Positions 8,552 through 18,132 of a DNA stretch of 64,000 nt are shown one piece after another. The stretch lies in the NCBI GenBank assembly GCA_016124235.1, contig WGOC01000017.1, positions 1-64,000 of the forward strand. Direction: 5' to 3'. The position numbers and the translations under genes were made by a program. Within the stretch, counting starts at the first letter, position 1; every line of letters starts with the position of its first letter. The notes under the pieces are model-generated. The model was not told where the DNA came from and made no database searches. It saw nothing but the letters and a program-made list of their open reading frames with translations. Source of the stretch: a bacterium. GTDB taxonomy: Bacteria; Verrucomicrobiota; Verrucomicrobiia; Limisphaerales; RI-55.

Positions 8552-9640
8552 TCACGCTGGCAGCTCCATGGTGACGGTCGTCATCATCATGGGCTCACTC
8601 TGCACGCTAAACTTGCCACCGTGTAATTCCGCCAACCGCTTGGCGATGATCAACCCCAGACCGGCTCCCTGTTGCTCGTAGTATTTACGGTCAAACTGCA
8701 TGTGGGCGCCTACTCGCGTGATTTGATCCGGTGAGAAGCCACGCCCCTGATCGCTGATGCGCAAATGCAGTTTGCTGTCCTGGTTGAACGCCTCCACCGA
8801 CACTGCCTGTCCCGCGGTTGAGAACTTGAACGCATTATCGAGCAGTTCGGTGAAAATCTTTTTGAAATGCTCGGAAGGCACAGCACACGTGACGGGCAAC
8901 ATGTTCATTTGCAGGTCACCTTCGCGATTGCGCGATGTGGCCACTTCCGCGGCCCAGCCGTTGAGCACACCCTCGACTTTGACCGAGTCCCCCAGGCGGA
9001 GTTTCGCTTCCTGATCGGGATCACGAACCATCAGTTCGATCTGCGAGTAGACGAGGAAGTTTTCAATCAGCCGGTGCAGGCGATTGGCAGACTGATGAAT
9101 GAACTGAAGATTCTCCCGCACCTCGTCCTGGGTCATCGATTCACCATCCTCCAGGAGCATCGAGGAAAGCCCTAGGATGCCATTCAATGGGGTGCGAAGT
9201 TCATGCGGCAGGGCCATGGTAATGTTGCCCCGCAATTCCTCGAGTCGTTGATCGGCCTGGCGTTTAATGGTCGCCTGTTTTTCAAACTGGGCGGTGACTG
9301 AAGCAATCAGTTCCTGAATGCTGAAGGGCTTGGTCAGATAATCGTCCGCGCCAAGCTCCATGCCGCGCCGGATGTTTACACGTTCGGCCGCGCCGGTCAG
9401 AAAAATGAAGGGCATCGTGGACATCGAGCCTTCCGAACGAATCGCCTCCAGCACGCCGTAACCATCCATGCGTGGCATGTGGATATCGCAAATCACCAGG
9501 TCAGGATGGTGCCGTCGCGCCGCCTCCACACCCGCCAGGCCGTCGTCCGCGGAGACGCACTCGTAGCTCTGCGTCGCCAGTGTGTCGACGATAAGATCAC
9601 GCATTGCAGGCGTGTCTTCGATGACGAGGATTTTTTTCAT
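8552..9640 (-). CDS. Response regulator-histidine kinase hybrid (REC-HisKA-HATPase)
   Basis: The 362-aa soluble protein has an N-terminal receiver domain (residues 2-118, phosphoacceptor Asp52 in LVICDIHMP, Lys104 in LTKPF), then a HisKA domain with the H-box ALPHELRTPLNG (His146), and a C-terminal HATPase with DQGRGFSPDQ and GAGLGLIIAKRLAELHGG. The order receiver-then-kinase suggests it is phosphorylated by another kinase and passes the signal on. No sensor or output domain is present. It lies 128 bases downstream of pheT on the same strand, but a shared role is not suggested. Confidence 0.9.
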   Translation of the reverse strand: MKKILVIEDTPAMRDLIVDTLATQSYECVSADDGLAGVEAARRHHPDLVICDIHMPRMDGYGVLEAIRSEGSMSTMPFIFLTGAAERVNIRRGMELGADDYLTKPFSIQELIASVTAQFEKQATIKRQADQRLEELRGNITMALPHELRTPLNGILGLSSMLLEDGESMTQDEVRENLQFIHQSANRLHRLIENFLVYSQIELMVRDPDQEAKLRLGDSVKVEGVLNGWAAEVATSRNREGDLQMNMLPVTCAVPSEHFKKIFTELLDNAFKFSTAGQAVSVEAFNQDSKLHLRISDQGRGFSPDQITRVGAHMQFDRKYYEQQGAGLGLIIAKRLAELHGGKFSVQSEPMMMTTVTMELPA

Positions 9641-9768
9641 GCCCGGCGGTCTGACCTGTTCCTCCAGCTGAAATCCGCCACCAATGAGATTTCACACATT
9701 TCCAGGCGGCGGGCCGGGAACAACGAGATTGTTATCGAAGGACCCCGTCCTTGGCAACGGGATTGGCG

Positions 9769-12201
9769 CTATTGATCGCGAATGGTCGCACTCAATTGTT
9801 CACGCAACGCGTTTACCACCCTGGCATGGCTGGCGTTGGCTTCGTCGTCTTTTAACGTGCGTTCGCCGTGCCGATATGTAAACGCGTAGGCCAGACTCTT
9901 TGATCCTTCGGCGATATTCTTGCCACGAAATACATCAAACAATTCAACCCCTTCGAGGAATTCGGCCTTCGACCGCTTCACGGTTTGGAGGACTTGTTCG
10001 TGCGTCACCGTCTCGGGAACGATCATGGCCACATCACGGGAAATGGAAGGAAATGCCGGCAATGATTTGAAGTTGCCCGTCGTGCCGCGACGCGCCAGAA
10101 CCTGATCAAGATCGAACTCCGCCAGAAACACCGCACCTTTCAGGTCAAGCTGCTTGCCGATCAACGGCGAAAGTTGCCCCATCTCACCGATCCACAGTTT
10201 ACCGCCCAATTTGATCTCGGCACTTTCGACAAAAAGGTGGGTCGGTTCACCCCGTCGTTGAAAGGCAAGACCGCGTAAACCCAGCCGCTCGGTCAGTTCT
10301 TCAACGATCCCCTTGAGGTCGCTCACATCCACCAACTCACGATTGCCGGACCAGAAACCCGGTTGGCGAGCGCCGGTCATCGCGATAGCCAACCGCCGTT
10401 CTTCGACCAGCTTCCCCTGCCGCTTGAGAAACACGCGACCAATCTCAAACAGAGCCACGTCATGTTCTTTTCGATGCGCGTTGTGCCGCAGCATTTCGAG
10501 CAATCCGGGAAGCAGACTCGGGCGCAGGACATTCATATCGCTGCTCAATGGATTGGCGAGGCGAACCACCACATCGGACGCTGTCGACTGCCCGGCCGCC
10601 GAATCGGCGATCAAGGTTTGCCCCTGCGCTTCGTCGAGACCCAGGCTGGTCAGGATTCGCCGCACGTCGCTGTGTTGATCAAAAACCCCATCGAATGCAT
10701 TCGTGCCGAGAGCGCCTCGCGGCGGCGTGGCGGGAATGCGGTCGACGCCGTAAAGCCGCGCAATTTCCTCGATCAAATCCGCTTCGCGTTTCAAATCCAC
10801 CCGCCAGGTCGGAACGCTGAATGTTGCGTTGTCGCCCGAATCGTCGCCCACCCGTTTGAGTTCGAGTTTCGCGAGAAATCCCACTTGATCTTCGCCCGGC
10901 ACCTCGATGCCCAACAGACTGTTCGTCCGCTCGAAACGCAGGGAAATGGTCTTCTCTTTTGGCGGAGTGGGCCAGGCATCAACCAAACCGGAAAGCAACT
11001 GCCCGCCGGCCGTCTGTAAAATCAATTGTGCCGCCCGCTGGCTGGCCCAATCACATACGCCGATGTCGGCACCGCGTTCAAACCGGTAAGAAGCGTCGGT
11101 TCGTTGACCAAGTTTCTTTGAGGTCCGGCGGACGTTCGTCGGCGCGAAGTAAGCACTCTCGAGCAGAACGTCGACGGTCTGGTCATTGATCTCGGTGTTC
11201 AAACCGCCCATCACACCAGCCAGCGCAATGCCCTTTTGTTCATCAGCAATCAACAAGGCTTCACGGTCGAGTTCGTGTTCATTGCCATCGAGGGTTGTAA
11301 ACTTTTCGCCGTCCGTTGCCCGGCGAATCACGACAGTCGGTTTGCCGTCGGCTCCCTTTCCGATCAAGTGGTAATCGAACGCGTGCAACGGTTGACCGCT
11401 TTCCAGCATCACGTAATTGGTGACATCGACGACGTTGCTGATGCTACGGATGCCGACCTTTTCGAGCGCTTCACGAAGCCAGGCCGGACTCGGTCCGATC
11501 TTCACGCCCTTGATCACCCGCGCGGTGTAACGCGGGCAAAGCTCCGCGTCGTCAATTCGAACGGCCACCGCGTCCGCCGCACTTTCGCCAGCTTCGGTCA
11601 CTTCAACACCGGGAATCTTCAACGGGTTTCCAGTCACGGCCGCGATCTCTCGGGCGATGCCGATCACGCTGTTCAAGTCCGGCCGATTGGGCGTGACTTC
11701 CAGATCATAAACGACGTCGGAACCGGTCCTGCCAAGGTACTCGGCGAAGGGCTGGCCCACCTTTGCCTCCGGCGAAAGGATCAACAACCCATCCACTTCG
11801 TCCGACAATCCTAGCTCCTGGGGCGCACACATCATCCCGTGCGATTCCACACCGCGGATCTTGCCGACCTTGATTGTGAAAGGCTCCTTTTCGCCGGGCT
11901 TGGGCGGGAGCGAGGCGCCGGGCAAAATCAACGGAACCTTGTCACCAGCCTTGAAGTTTTGCGCACCGCAAACGATCTGGCGTTCACCTTGTCCGTCGTT
12001 CACCCGGCAGAGCGAGAGCTTGTCCGCGTTCGGGTGCTTGTCCTTGGTGATGACCTGGGCAACGACGATGCCGTCGAACTCACCACCGCGCTTTTCAACG
12101 CCCTCGACCTCAAGGCCGAGCATGGTAAGGCGTTCGCTAAGTTCGTCCGGTGACCAGTCGAAATCGACGTATTGTTTGAGCCAGTTCAGCGTGACTTTCA
12201 T
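9769..12201 (-). CDS. pheT: Phenylalanyl-tRNA synthetase beta subunit
   Basis: The 810-aa product is the beta chain of the (alpha-beta)2 enzyme that charges tRNA(Phe). Visible domains, in order, are the N-terminal segment MKVTLNWLKQYVDF, the EMAP/tRNA-binding domain (DGIVVAQVITKDKHPNADKL), the B3/B4 editing domain (YEVTPNRPD-like VTPNRPDLNSVIGIAREIAA; YTARVIKGV), B5, the catalytic-like core, and the C-terminal FDX-ACB anticodon-binding domain (KSLPAFPSISRDVAMIVPE, FTYRHGERTLKDDEAN). Length is normal. ATG 12201 is chosen because the family starts there; an upstream frame to 12261 lacks homology. The alpha-subunit gene pheS is not adjacent, which is less common. Confidence 0.95.
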   Translation of the reverse strand: MKVTLNWLKQYVDFDWSPDELSERLTMLGLEVEGVEKRGGEFDGIVVAQVITKDKHPNADKLSLCRVNDGQGERQIVCGAQNFKAGDKVPLILPGASLPPKPGEKEPFTIKVGKIRGVESHGMMCAPQELGLSDEVDGLLILSPEAKVGQPFAEYLGRTGSDVVYDLEVTPNRPDLNSVIGIAREIAAVTGNPLKIPGVEVTEAGESAADAVAVRIDDAELCPRYTARVIKGVKIGPSPAWLREALEKVGIRSISNVVDVTNYVMLESGQPLHAFDYHLIGKGADGKPTVVIRRATDGEKFTTLDGNEHELDREALLIADEQKGIALAGVMGGLNTEINDQTVDVLLESAYFAPTNVRRTSKKLGQRTDASYRFERGADIGVCDWASQRAAQLILQTAGGQLLSGLVDAWPTPPKEKTISLRFERTNSLLGIEVPGEDQVGFLAKLELKRVGDDSGDNATFSVPTWRVDLKREADLIEEIARLYGVDRIPATPPRGALGTNAFDGVFDQHSDVRRILTSLGLDEAQGQTLIADSAAGQSTASDVVVRLANPLSSDMNVLRPSLLPGLLEMLRHNAHRKEHDVALFEIGRVFLKRQGKLVEERRLAIAMTGARQPGFWSGNRELVDVSDLKGIVEELTERLGLRGLAFQRRGEPTHLFVESAEIKLGGKLWIGEMGQLSPLIGKQLDLKGAVFLAEFDLDQVLARRGTTGNFKSLPAFPSISRDVAMIVPETVTHEQVLQTVKRSKAEFLEGVELFDVFRGKNIAEGSKSLAYAFTYRHGERTLKDDEANASHARVVNALREQLSATIRDQ

Positions 12202-12320
12202 ACGGCAAATGAGCGCGGAAGATACTGACCGCCCGAGCGCCTGCCCAGCTTTGATTTGCAAATCACCGTGACCGGACCAACCAGTAATTGGCAGTCAAAC
12301 GATCCAAGCGGCCGCCGACC

Positions 12321-12359
12321 AAAAAGCCCAACTCGGAAGAGCTTCCTACCGGGCCTTTT
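12321..12359 (-). terminator. Intrinsic terminator after the DUF1080 gene
   Basis: On the minus strand a long hairpin (outer GGCCC/GGGC arms, inner GGAAG/CTTCC stem) is followed by TTTTT. It sits 27 bases past the stop of the DUF1080 gene (12386) and upstream of pheT, so it insulates pheT from read-through. Confidence 0.75.
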
Positions 12360-12385
12360 CCGACATTCTCATATGGAATCGTCGC

Positions 12386-13453
12386 CTACTTTACACGTTT
12401 GATGGGCATGCCGCCTTCCCCGACGGAGAGTGTTCCGCTTTGGCCGGACTCATCGAACTCGATCTGCACATCGGTCGTTTTGGCGAAGAAATGCGTGGGC
12501 GATTCAGCGAACATCAGAAACTTCGCGCCACTGAAGGACACCGCCAGTTGGCCGTTGGCCGCCCGACGAACCGTGACGATATCGCCGCCCCGATCAAATT
12601 CACCGACGTAACGATCGAGCACGCTTTCCGCGAGGTAGTATTCATGCTTGCCGGACTTGTCGAGTGGCCGCACCCATACGTTGCGATAACGAACCGGGTT
12701 CCCGTGATCCTGGAAGGCGATCGGGAGTTTTTCCGGTTGCACCGGATACGGCGCGCGTTGCAGCCAGGAAGTCGGGCCGGTCAATTCCACGTTGTTCTGC
12801 ACCAACACGCCGTTGTGAAAAACCGTGACGTGCGCCTTCGATTGAAGCACTCCGTCCTGGTCAAACTTCGGCGCCGTCCAAATGATGTCATAGTATTGCC
12901 ATTGGCCCGGCGCACGCGAGGCGTTCACCAACGGCGGATACTGGCCATAAACCGAAGCAGCCGAGCCATCCGAATAAGTGCGGCTCCCATACGAATCCAG
13001 CACCTGGATCTCGTAGCTTCCCATTCCGAAAAAGACGCCGCTGTTGCCGCGTCCCTGCCCTTCACCATGTGGTGGATTCGGAGTGGCCCATTCCACGTGA
13101 AACTGGCAGTCGCCAAACGATTCGAGCGTGCGGACGTAGCCGCTGCCCGGCACGCATTCCATCGCACCATCCTTGATCACCCATTGAGTCGGGCTGCCAT
13201 CCATGGCCACCCATTTGGAAATGTCGTGGCCGTCAAAAAGTACAACCGCGTCAGAGGGCGGTCGCCCCGGCTGCTCCTGCGTACTAAATGTTCCCGGATC
13301 CACGACCGGCGGCGCCGGACGATCGCGATCGTGATCGAGCCAGTGGGGATCGGGTTGGGCGAATAGATTGGTCTGCGCCAGCAGCCCTATCAATCCCAGC
13401 GAAGCGATGATTGAAGACAAAAAGCAAATGCGTGAGCGGTCAAATTCTTTCAT
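12386..13453 (-). CDS. Secreted DUF1080 (3-keto-disaccharide hydrolase-like) protein
   Basis: The 355-aa product has a signal peptide (hydrophobic run to about residue 32, LFAQP) and a DUF1080 concanavalin-like jelly-roll domain: VVLFDGHDISKWVAMDG, GDCQFHVEWATP, RGNSGVFFGMGSYEIQVLDSY, QWQYYDIIWTAPKF and LPIAFQDHGNPVRYRNVWVRPL. These blocks are the standard family pattern. A further beta-rich segment of about 75 residues follows. DUF1080 proteins are very abundant in Verrucomicrobia and Planctomycetes, and some hydrolyse 3-keto-glycosides. ATG 13453 is preferred to GTG 13459. A terminator follows; it appears monocistronic. Confidence 0.88.
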   Translation of the reverse strand: MKEFDRSRICFLSSIIASLGLIGLLAQTNLFAQPDPHWLDHDRDRPAPPVVDPGTFSTQEQPGRPPSDAVVLFDGHDISKWVAMDGSPTQWVIKDGAMECVPGSGYVRTLESFGDCQFHVEWATPNPPHGEGQGRGNSGVFFGMGSYEIQVLDSYGSRTYSDGSAASVYGQYPPLVNASRAPGQWQYYDIIWTAPKFDQDGVLQSKAHVTVFHNGVLVQNNVELTGPTSWLQRAPYPVQPEKLPIAFQDHGNPVRYRNVWVRPLDKSGKHEYYLAESVLDRYVGEFDRGGDIVTVRRAANGQLAVSFSGAKFLMFAESPTHFFAKTTDVQIEFDESGQSGTLSVGEGGMPIKRVK

Positions 13454-13736
13454 AAGCACGGTGAAGAATTTGTGCCCTTTTTATAGTTTCTAATCAAGTC
13501 TTCGAGCGCGCGCTCGGTAGAATTTCAAAACCTCAAAACGCCCGCGCGGCGGCACTCCAATGAAGCATCAAAGCGATCGGCGAGCTCTACAAAGCAGGGT
13601 AGGCTCCTCCGGACCGTTGGAGAAACCGGATCCGCGTCGCTTTGGGAACTTTGGCAAAATGGGTGAGCGATTCCGCAAGTAATTGCCCAAAAGTCATTCG
13701 GTCGGAATTCTTTAGCCGAACCCCGGCAAACGGCTT

Positions 13737-14672
13737 CTAACGAATGTAATCGAGCAGCGACTGATTGAGGATCGTGCCGGCGCTTTGGATCGCGGCCTGG
13801 TAAGCGTTTTGCGTCTGATTCAATCGCACCAGCGTTTGCGACAGATCCGCGTCCGCTTCCTTGGAAACGAGCTTTTCCACAGACTGCGCTCGGGTGTTGG
13901 AAATACTCGAAGCTGCCTCGAGTCGCGCCTGCACCGCACCGATGTTGCCGTATTGAATCAAAAAGTTTTCCTCATCCTTACCGAGGTTCTTTGAATCGGT
14001 GTTGGCTATAGTGTCCGTATTTCCCGCGCGCAGATTGTCCCGCAACGCAATGAGGTGATTGAAGAAATCCGCGCCCGACCGGCTGTCCGTGATCAAGCCA
14101 CGTGGCCCCGATCCCGAAGTGTTCTCGCCGATCGTCATGCTTGAGATCGTCACGCCTTCAGCGATTTCAGCGGATGCGACCTGGTCATTTCCCTGGTAGG
14201 TGACGGAAGTCACATTGCCATCGGCATCCTTAACGGCGACGTACGGCGGCGTGTCGCTCTTCGTGCCCGAAAAAAGATAATCACCGTTGTGCTGGGTGTT
14301 GACGTCTTGAATGCCCTGCTGCAGCAGTTGCTCCACCTGCGTTGCGTAGGTGTTTAGTTCCTCCTGAGATTTGGTCCCGTCCGCGAGGGTCGCGATCTCT
14401 CCCGCCCGATCCAGCAACCCTTTGATGTCGTGAACGGCGCCGTAACTGATTTGGGAATAATCGTGCAGTCGTTGAATATTGCTTTGGTACTGGCTGATCG
14501 CGCCCGCTTCGCTTTGCAACCCCAACACGCGACGCATGGCGGTGGGATCGTCCTCCGGCAACTGAATCCGCTGTCCGGTGGCGGCCTGGTTTTGCAGGCG
14601 GTTCTGGCGTTGGGCCAATTGGCCAAGCTGGTTGACCAGCAGGTCCGGAAAAGTGTTTGAGGTAACGCGCAT
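13737..14672 (-). CDS. flgL: Flagellar hook-filament junction protein FlgL
   Basis: FlgL (HAP3) sits between hook protein FlgK and the flagellin filament. The 311-aa product begins with the flagellin-like helix MRVTSNTFPDLLVNQLGQLAQRQNRLQNQAATGQRI (quoted in two parts as MRVTSNTFPDLLVNQL and ATGQRI), followed by PEDDPTAMRRVL. It ends with LVRLNQTQNAYQAAIQSAG and LNQSLLDYI, matching the N- and C-terminal D0/D1 coiled regions of the family. The length is typical. It is the last gene of the minus-strand flagellar run, 23 bases after flgK. Confidence 0.93.
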   Translation of the reverse strand: MRVTSNTFPDLLVNQLGQLAQRQNRLQNQAATGQRIQLPEDDPTAMRRVLGLQSEAGAISQYQSNIQRLHDYSQISYGAVHDIKGLLDRAGEIATLADGTKSQEELNTYATQVEQLLQQGIQDVNTQHNGDYLFSGTKSDTPPYVAVKDADGNVTSVTYQGNDQVASAEIAEGVTISSMTIGENTSGSGPRGLITDSRSGADFFNHLIALRDNLRAGNTDTIANTDSKNLGKDEENFLIQYGNIGAVQARLEAASSISNTRAQSVEKLVSKEADADLSQTLVRLNQTQNAYQAAIQSAGTILNQSLLDYIR

Positions 14673-14695
14673 GAGTTGGTTCAGGTTCGATCGAA

Positions 14696-16126
14696 CTAAC
14701 GTTTCATGTTCAACACCGTGTCGAGCATCGTATCGACGGTTGAAATCAACCGCGCCGATGCCTGATATGCCCGTTGAAATTGCATCAGGTTGGTCATTTC
14801 CTCGTCGAGTGACACGCCGCTGATGGAGTCCCGCTGGCTGCGAATCATGCTCTCGACGATGTTCTGGTTGCCGAGTTGGTCATTCACTAGGCTCAGGTTT
14901 TGCCCGAGCGTCGCGACGGATTGACTGTAATTCTCGCTGAGCGTCTGGCCGGACAAGGCGGCGAGTTTCTTGTTCGCCAATTGCGCCACCGAGACGGCGA
15001 TTGAGTTGTCACCGACAGCCCCCGGATCTGCGCTCACTTGCATCTTGGACGGATCATTCAACAGATCGCTGTTCACGCCGATGTCACCCGCGTTCGTGCC
15101 GGTGAAGAAGTTCTGTCCCGTGGCGCCGTTCAACGAATAGCCCGCCTGGTAAATCGAGTTAACCTCGGTGATCAACTGCGCCGCCATGTTGTTGATGTTG
15201 TCGCGCAGCGACTGGACGCCGCCGTCCCGGGCGCTGATCGTGCCGGCGATACTGCCGCCCGTGATGTTCAATGGCGTGCCGGCCGTTTGCAGCTGCACAA
15301 ACGTGCTGCCGGTACCGTCGTCATAGTTTTGCAGCGTGTCCATCACGTTGCTCTCGGACACGAGAAGATTCCCGTCGATCGAGAGATTAATCGCACCGCT
15401 GGCTTGCTCGCTTTGTTGCACATTTACGAGCTTTGAAAGGTCTTCAATTCGCGCCAGGCGTGTGTCCCGCAAATCGTTCGCCGAACCGGGATTCGACTGC
15501 TCCGTCTGGGCGATCTGGTCATTGAGTTGGGCAATCTCCTTCAACAACGTGTTGGCGCGGTCCACATCACTTTGCACAGAGTCATTCAATGACGAATGCA
15601 AGTCCGCCAGCCGCCGGTCCACCTGGTTGAACTGTGTGGTCATGCTCTGCGCCTTGAGAATCAACACCTGCCGCTCAGCCAACGATGACGGATCAGTGGA
15701 AAGACTCTGCCAGGCCGAGAACATCCCATTCAAATAATCGGCGATGCCATTTTGGCCGCCGACACCCTGCGCTGCGGCCGCGCCCTCCGCGCCGGTCGCC
15801 GTGCGATCAATCTGTTGTCCCAGATCCGCCTGGGCATACTGAAAAGCCTGCTGCTGCGATTCGAGTGAGCCGGTAACACTGATTTCCGAAGCGAGCTGAC
15901 GGTCCACCAGCGCGTTGCGGATCTGGCGGATTGCCACCGTTTCGGCACCGGTTCCCTGTGGACCGATTGGATCCGGAATCGTTCCGGCCGCCTGGATGAT
16001 GATGCGTTGGCGCGCGTATGCCGGGTTGTTGACGTTCGCCAGGTTGTGACCGGACACTTCAACGCCCTGCTGCTGCGTCTGCAGCGAGCGAGCGCCCAGG
16101 TTCAATGTGCCAAACAGTCCAAGCAT
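14696..16126 (-). CDS. flgK: Flagellar hook-associated protein FlgK
   Basis: FlgK (HAP1) forms the first hook-filament junction layer and is exported by the flagellar type III system. The 476-aa product has the N-terminal rod/hook motif (LGARSLQTQQQGVEVSGHNL, then ANVNNPAYARQR), a coiled-coil region around residues 150-215, and the C-terminal motif SLDEEMTNLMQFQRAYQASA followed by a helix ending the protein. Length is near the family norm. It follows flgN by 21 bases, consistent with a chaperone-substrate pair. Confidence 0.95.
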   Translation of the reverse strand: MLGLFGTLNLGARSLQTQQQGVEVSGHNLANVNNPAYARQRIIIQAAGTIPDPIGPQGTGAETVAIRQIRNALVDRQLASEISVTGSLESQQQAFQYAQADLGQQIDRTATGAEGAAAAQGVGGQNGIADYLNGMFSAWQSLSTDPSSLAERQVLILKAQSMTTQFNQVDRRLADLHSSLNDSVQSDVDRANTLLKEIAQLNDQIAQTEQSNPGSANDLRDTRLARIEDLSKLVNVQQSEQASGAINLSIDGNLLVSESNVMDTLQNYDDGTGSTFVQLQTAGTPLNITGGSIAGTISARDGGVQSLRDNINNMAAQLITEVNSIYQAGYSLNGATGQNFFTGTNAGDIGVNSDLLNDPSKMQVSADPGAVGDNSIAVSVAQLANKKLAALSGQTLSENYSQSVATLGQNLSLVNDQLGNQNIVESMIRSQRDSISGVSLDEEMTNLMQFQRAYQASARLISTVDTMLDTVLNMKR

Positions 16127-16147
16127 GTGATCGTGGGTTGAGTTGGA

Positions 16148-16645
16148 TCAGCCAACGGCTTCGTAAATCGTGTGTTGGGGCAGATTGCCGCCCCGCATCT
16201 GGCCATCTCCGGAATATGTCGCCGAGCGGGTCGTGGGAAATAGTGAACCGATCAAGCGCTGCATCAGTTCCAATGAACGATTCAGGAGAATGTGATTCTG
16301 CCGCGCGCGCTGCCGAACGCGAACCAGCAATTCATTATTCTCCTCGACCAGCGCCACGACCAGGATGGCGTGGTTGGCGGGCAATCGCCCTTTCAGTTCG
16401 TCGATCGTGGCGTTCGCCGGCAGCCCGGCGAGGACGGCCACCTGGCGTTGGCATTCTTCACGACGCTTCCGCGCCTGGGTGACGACTTCACTTTGGAAAT
16501 TAATGGAGTCGACGGTCTGGAGCAATTCCGCGGAACCGCGGGCCACCACCAACTCCTGCTCGCGATCGAGCAGTGCCAGCATTTCGCCGTATTGCGCCAA
16601 TTCCTCGCGCAGCGCGGCAATCAACAAGGTTAATTCTTCATTCAT
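16148..16645 (-). CDS. flgN: FlgN-like flagellar export chaperone
   Basis: The 165-aa product is mostly alpha-helical, with a long N-terminal heptad-like helix (LIAALREELAQYGEMLALLD), a central Arg/Gln-rich helix and a helix near residues 115-145. Size, helicity and position directly upstream of flgK fit FlgN, the cytoplasmic chaperone that guides FlgK and FlgL to the export gate. Sequence conservation in this family is low, so the call leans on context. The stop of the upstream rod-binding gene's product frame and this start are close: flgJ ends at 16652, six bases before this gene. Confidence 0.8.
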   Translation of the reverse strand: MNEELTLLIAALREELAQYGEMLALLDREQELVVARGSAELLQTVDSINFQSEVVTQARKRREECQRQVAVLAGLPANATIDELKGRLPANHAILVVALVEENNELLVRVRQRARQNHILLNRSLELMQRLIGSLFPTTRSATYSGDGQMRGGNLPQHTIYEAVG

Positions 16646-16651
16646 GGCAGA

Positions 16652-17014
16652 TTAAATATGCGGCTGATCATCGCCCGACTTTTTGCCCTTCCCGGTCGAC
16701 GGTGTTTGCCGAATCAATTGTGCTTCCAGCGACGAAGCCAATCCCAGTCCACCCGATCGGCTGATTGAATCCGCGAGGTGGTAATTCATCATGTCAAAGT
16801 AGATGTCGTTCTTGTTACCGCCTTCGTCGAACATGCCTTTGATTCCCGGTTGGTGAACCGATTTGAGAATTTGGCGTAGCAAAACCGATTCAAACTGACG
16901 CGCCACTTCCTTCGCCTTGTCCACGTCTGAAACGTTCTTGTTTCCGGCAAGTTGCTCGATCGGTATCACGTCGGCGCGTACCCGACCCTGAATTGCGTCA
17001 ATGGGCATGCTCAT
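16652..17014 (-). CDS. flgJ: Rod-binding protein, FlgJ N-terminal domain only
   Basis: The 120-aa product contains the rod-binding domain: KEVARQFESVLLRQILKSV, then a short loop and YFDMMNYHLADSISRSGGLGLA, which match the N-terminal half of FlgJ. The C-terminal muramidase domain of enterobacterial FlgJ (about 160 residues) is absent, as in many non-enteric bacteria, so wall remodelling for rod passage must come from a separate hydrolase. Its ATG overlaps the flgI stop as ATGA at 17011-17014, implying translational coupling. Confidence 0.85.
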   Translation of the reverse strand: MSMPIDAIQGRVRADVIPIEQLAGNKNVSDVDKAKEVARQFESVLLRQILKSVHQPGIKGMFDEGGNKNDIYFDMMNYHLADSISRSGGLGLASSLEAQLIRQTPSTGKGKKSGDDQPHI

Positions 17015-18126
17015 TTGATGATCAGTTCGGCATGAAGCGCACCCGCCTGTTTCATGGCCTGGAAGATGGCCATGATGTCGCGCGGCGTGACGCCCAACGT
17101 GTTCAGGCTGGAGGCCACCGTTTCCACCGTCGGCATTTCCGGCAAGGCGACCATGTGGGATTCATTTTCAGCAGCCACGGTCGTCGTGTTGGGCACGACA
17201 ACGGTCTGCCCTTGCTGCGCGAGCGGATTGGGCTGCGACGCGGTCTGGGTGCTGGCGACGTTGATCGTCAGGTTGCCGTGCGAAACCGCACACGCGGAAA
17301 TTCGAATCTGGGAATTGGCCACGATCGTGCCGGTGCGTTCGTTGATGATGATGCGCGCCGGTGATTCGGGTATGACCGGGACGCTGTCGACCAACGCGAC
17401 AAAATCGATCGGTGAACTGCGCATGGATTCGGGCAGCGTCACGCGCACAGTCGTCGAATCGAGGGCTCGTGAACTTCCCGGGAATTTGACGTTGATCGCC
17501 GCCGCCATCTTTGCCGCCGTGGTGAAATCAGGTTCCCGCAATAGCAACTCCAGGGCATTGTCCTGGATGATCGTCGCGTCGATTTCGCGTTCCACGATGG
17601 CACCACCGATGATCTGACCGACGGTGGGGTGATTCTTTTGCACCGTCGCACCACCCGGTCCGCCCACGCCACCGATGAAACCGCCAACCGCGATCGGTCC
17701 CTGCGCCGACGCGTATAGTTGATGATCGGCACCAAAGAGGAATGTTTGCAACAGCACCCCACCCTGCAAACTCTTCGCATCACCGATCGCCGAAATCGTG
17801 ACGTCGATGCGCGAACCATTCTTGGCAAAGGCCGGAATGTCCGCCGTCACCATCACGACCGCGACATTCTTCGCCGAAATCGATGACGCGGGCAACGTGA
17901 GGCCAAATTCCTGTAACAAGTTCGCCAGCGTTGCCTTCGCGTAAACCGGATCCTTGTCGCCGTCGCCGGCTAGACCAGTCACCAATCCATAGCCGCGCAA
18001 CTGGTTGTCGCGCGCACCGGAGATCGTCGCGATGTCACGCACCTGCACTGACGAGCCGCGGGCATGCAATCCCGCGGTCGTCAGGCCTAGCAGCAAACAG
18101 GCAACAATACGTATGCGATGGGTCAT
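17011..18126 (-). CDS. flgI: Flagellar P-ring protein FlgI
   Basis: FlgI forms the periplasmic ring around the rod at the peptidoglycan. The 371-aa product has a signal peptide (about 1-23, GLHARG), then VRDIATISGARDNQLRGYGL and VTGLAGDGDKD, the well-conserved FlgI opening, FAKNGSRIDVTISAIGDAKSL, GGVLLQTFLFGADHQLYA, and the C-terminal LGVTPRDIMAIFQAMKQAGAL. Length and pattern are typical. P-ring and L-ring genes together indicate a Gram-negative envelope. Confidence 0.96.
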   Translation of the reverse strand: MTHRIRIVACLLLGLTTAGLHARGSSVQVRDIATISGARDNQLRGYGLVTGLAGDGDKDPVYAKATLANLLQEFGLTLPASSISAKNVAVVMVTADIPAFAKNGSRIDVTISAIGDAKSLQGGVLLQTFLFGADHQLYASAQGPIAVGGFIGGVGGPGGATVQKNHPTVGQIIGGAIVEREIDATIIQDNALELLLREPDFTTAAKMAAAINVKFPGSSRALDSTTVRVTLPESMRSSPIDFVALVDSVPVIPESPARIIINERTGTIVANSQIRISACAVSHGNLTINVASTQTASQPNPLAQQGQTVVVPNTTTVAAENESHMVALPEMPTVETVASSLNTLGVTPRDIMAIFQAMKQAGALHAELIIK

Positions 18127-18132
18127 TTGATT

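Noticed and set aside
13454-13736. Possible small gene or hairpin repeat upstream of the DUF1080 gene
   Set aside because: Only a degenerate GTAG-like word with a 4-bp stem is present; nothing strong enough for a repeat or gene.
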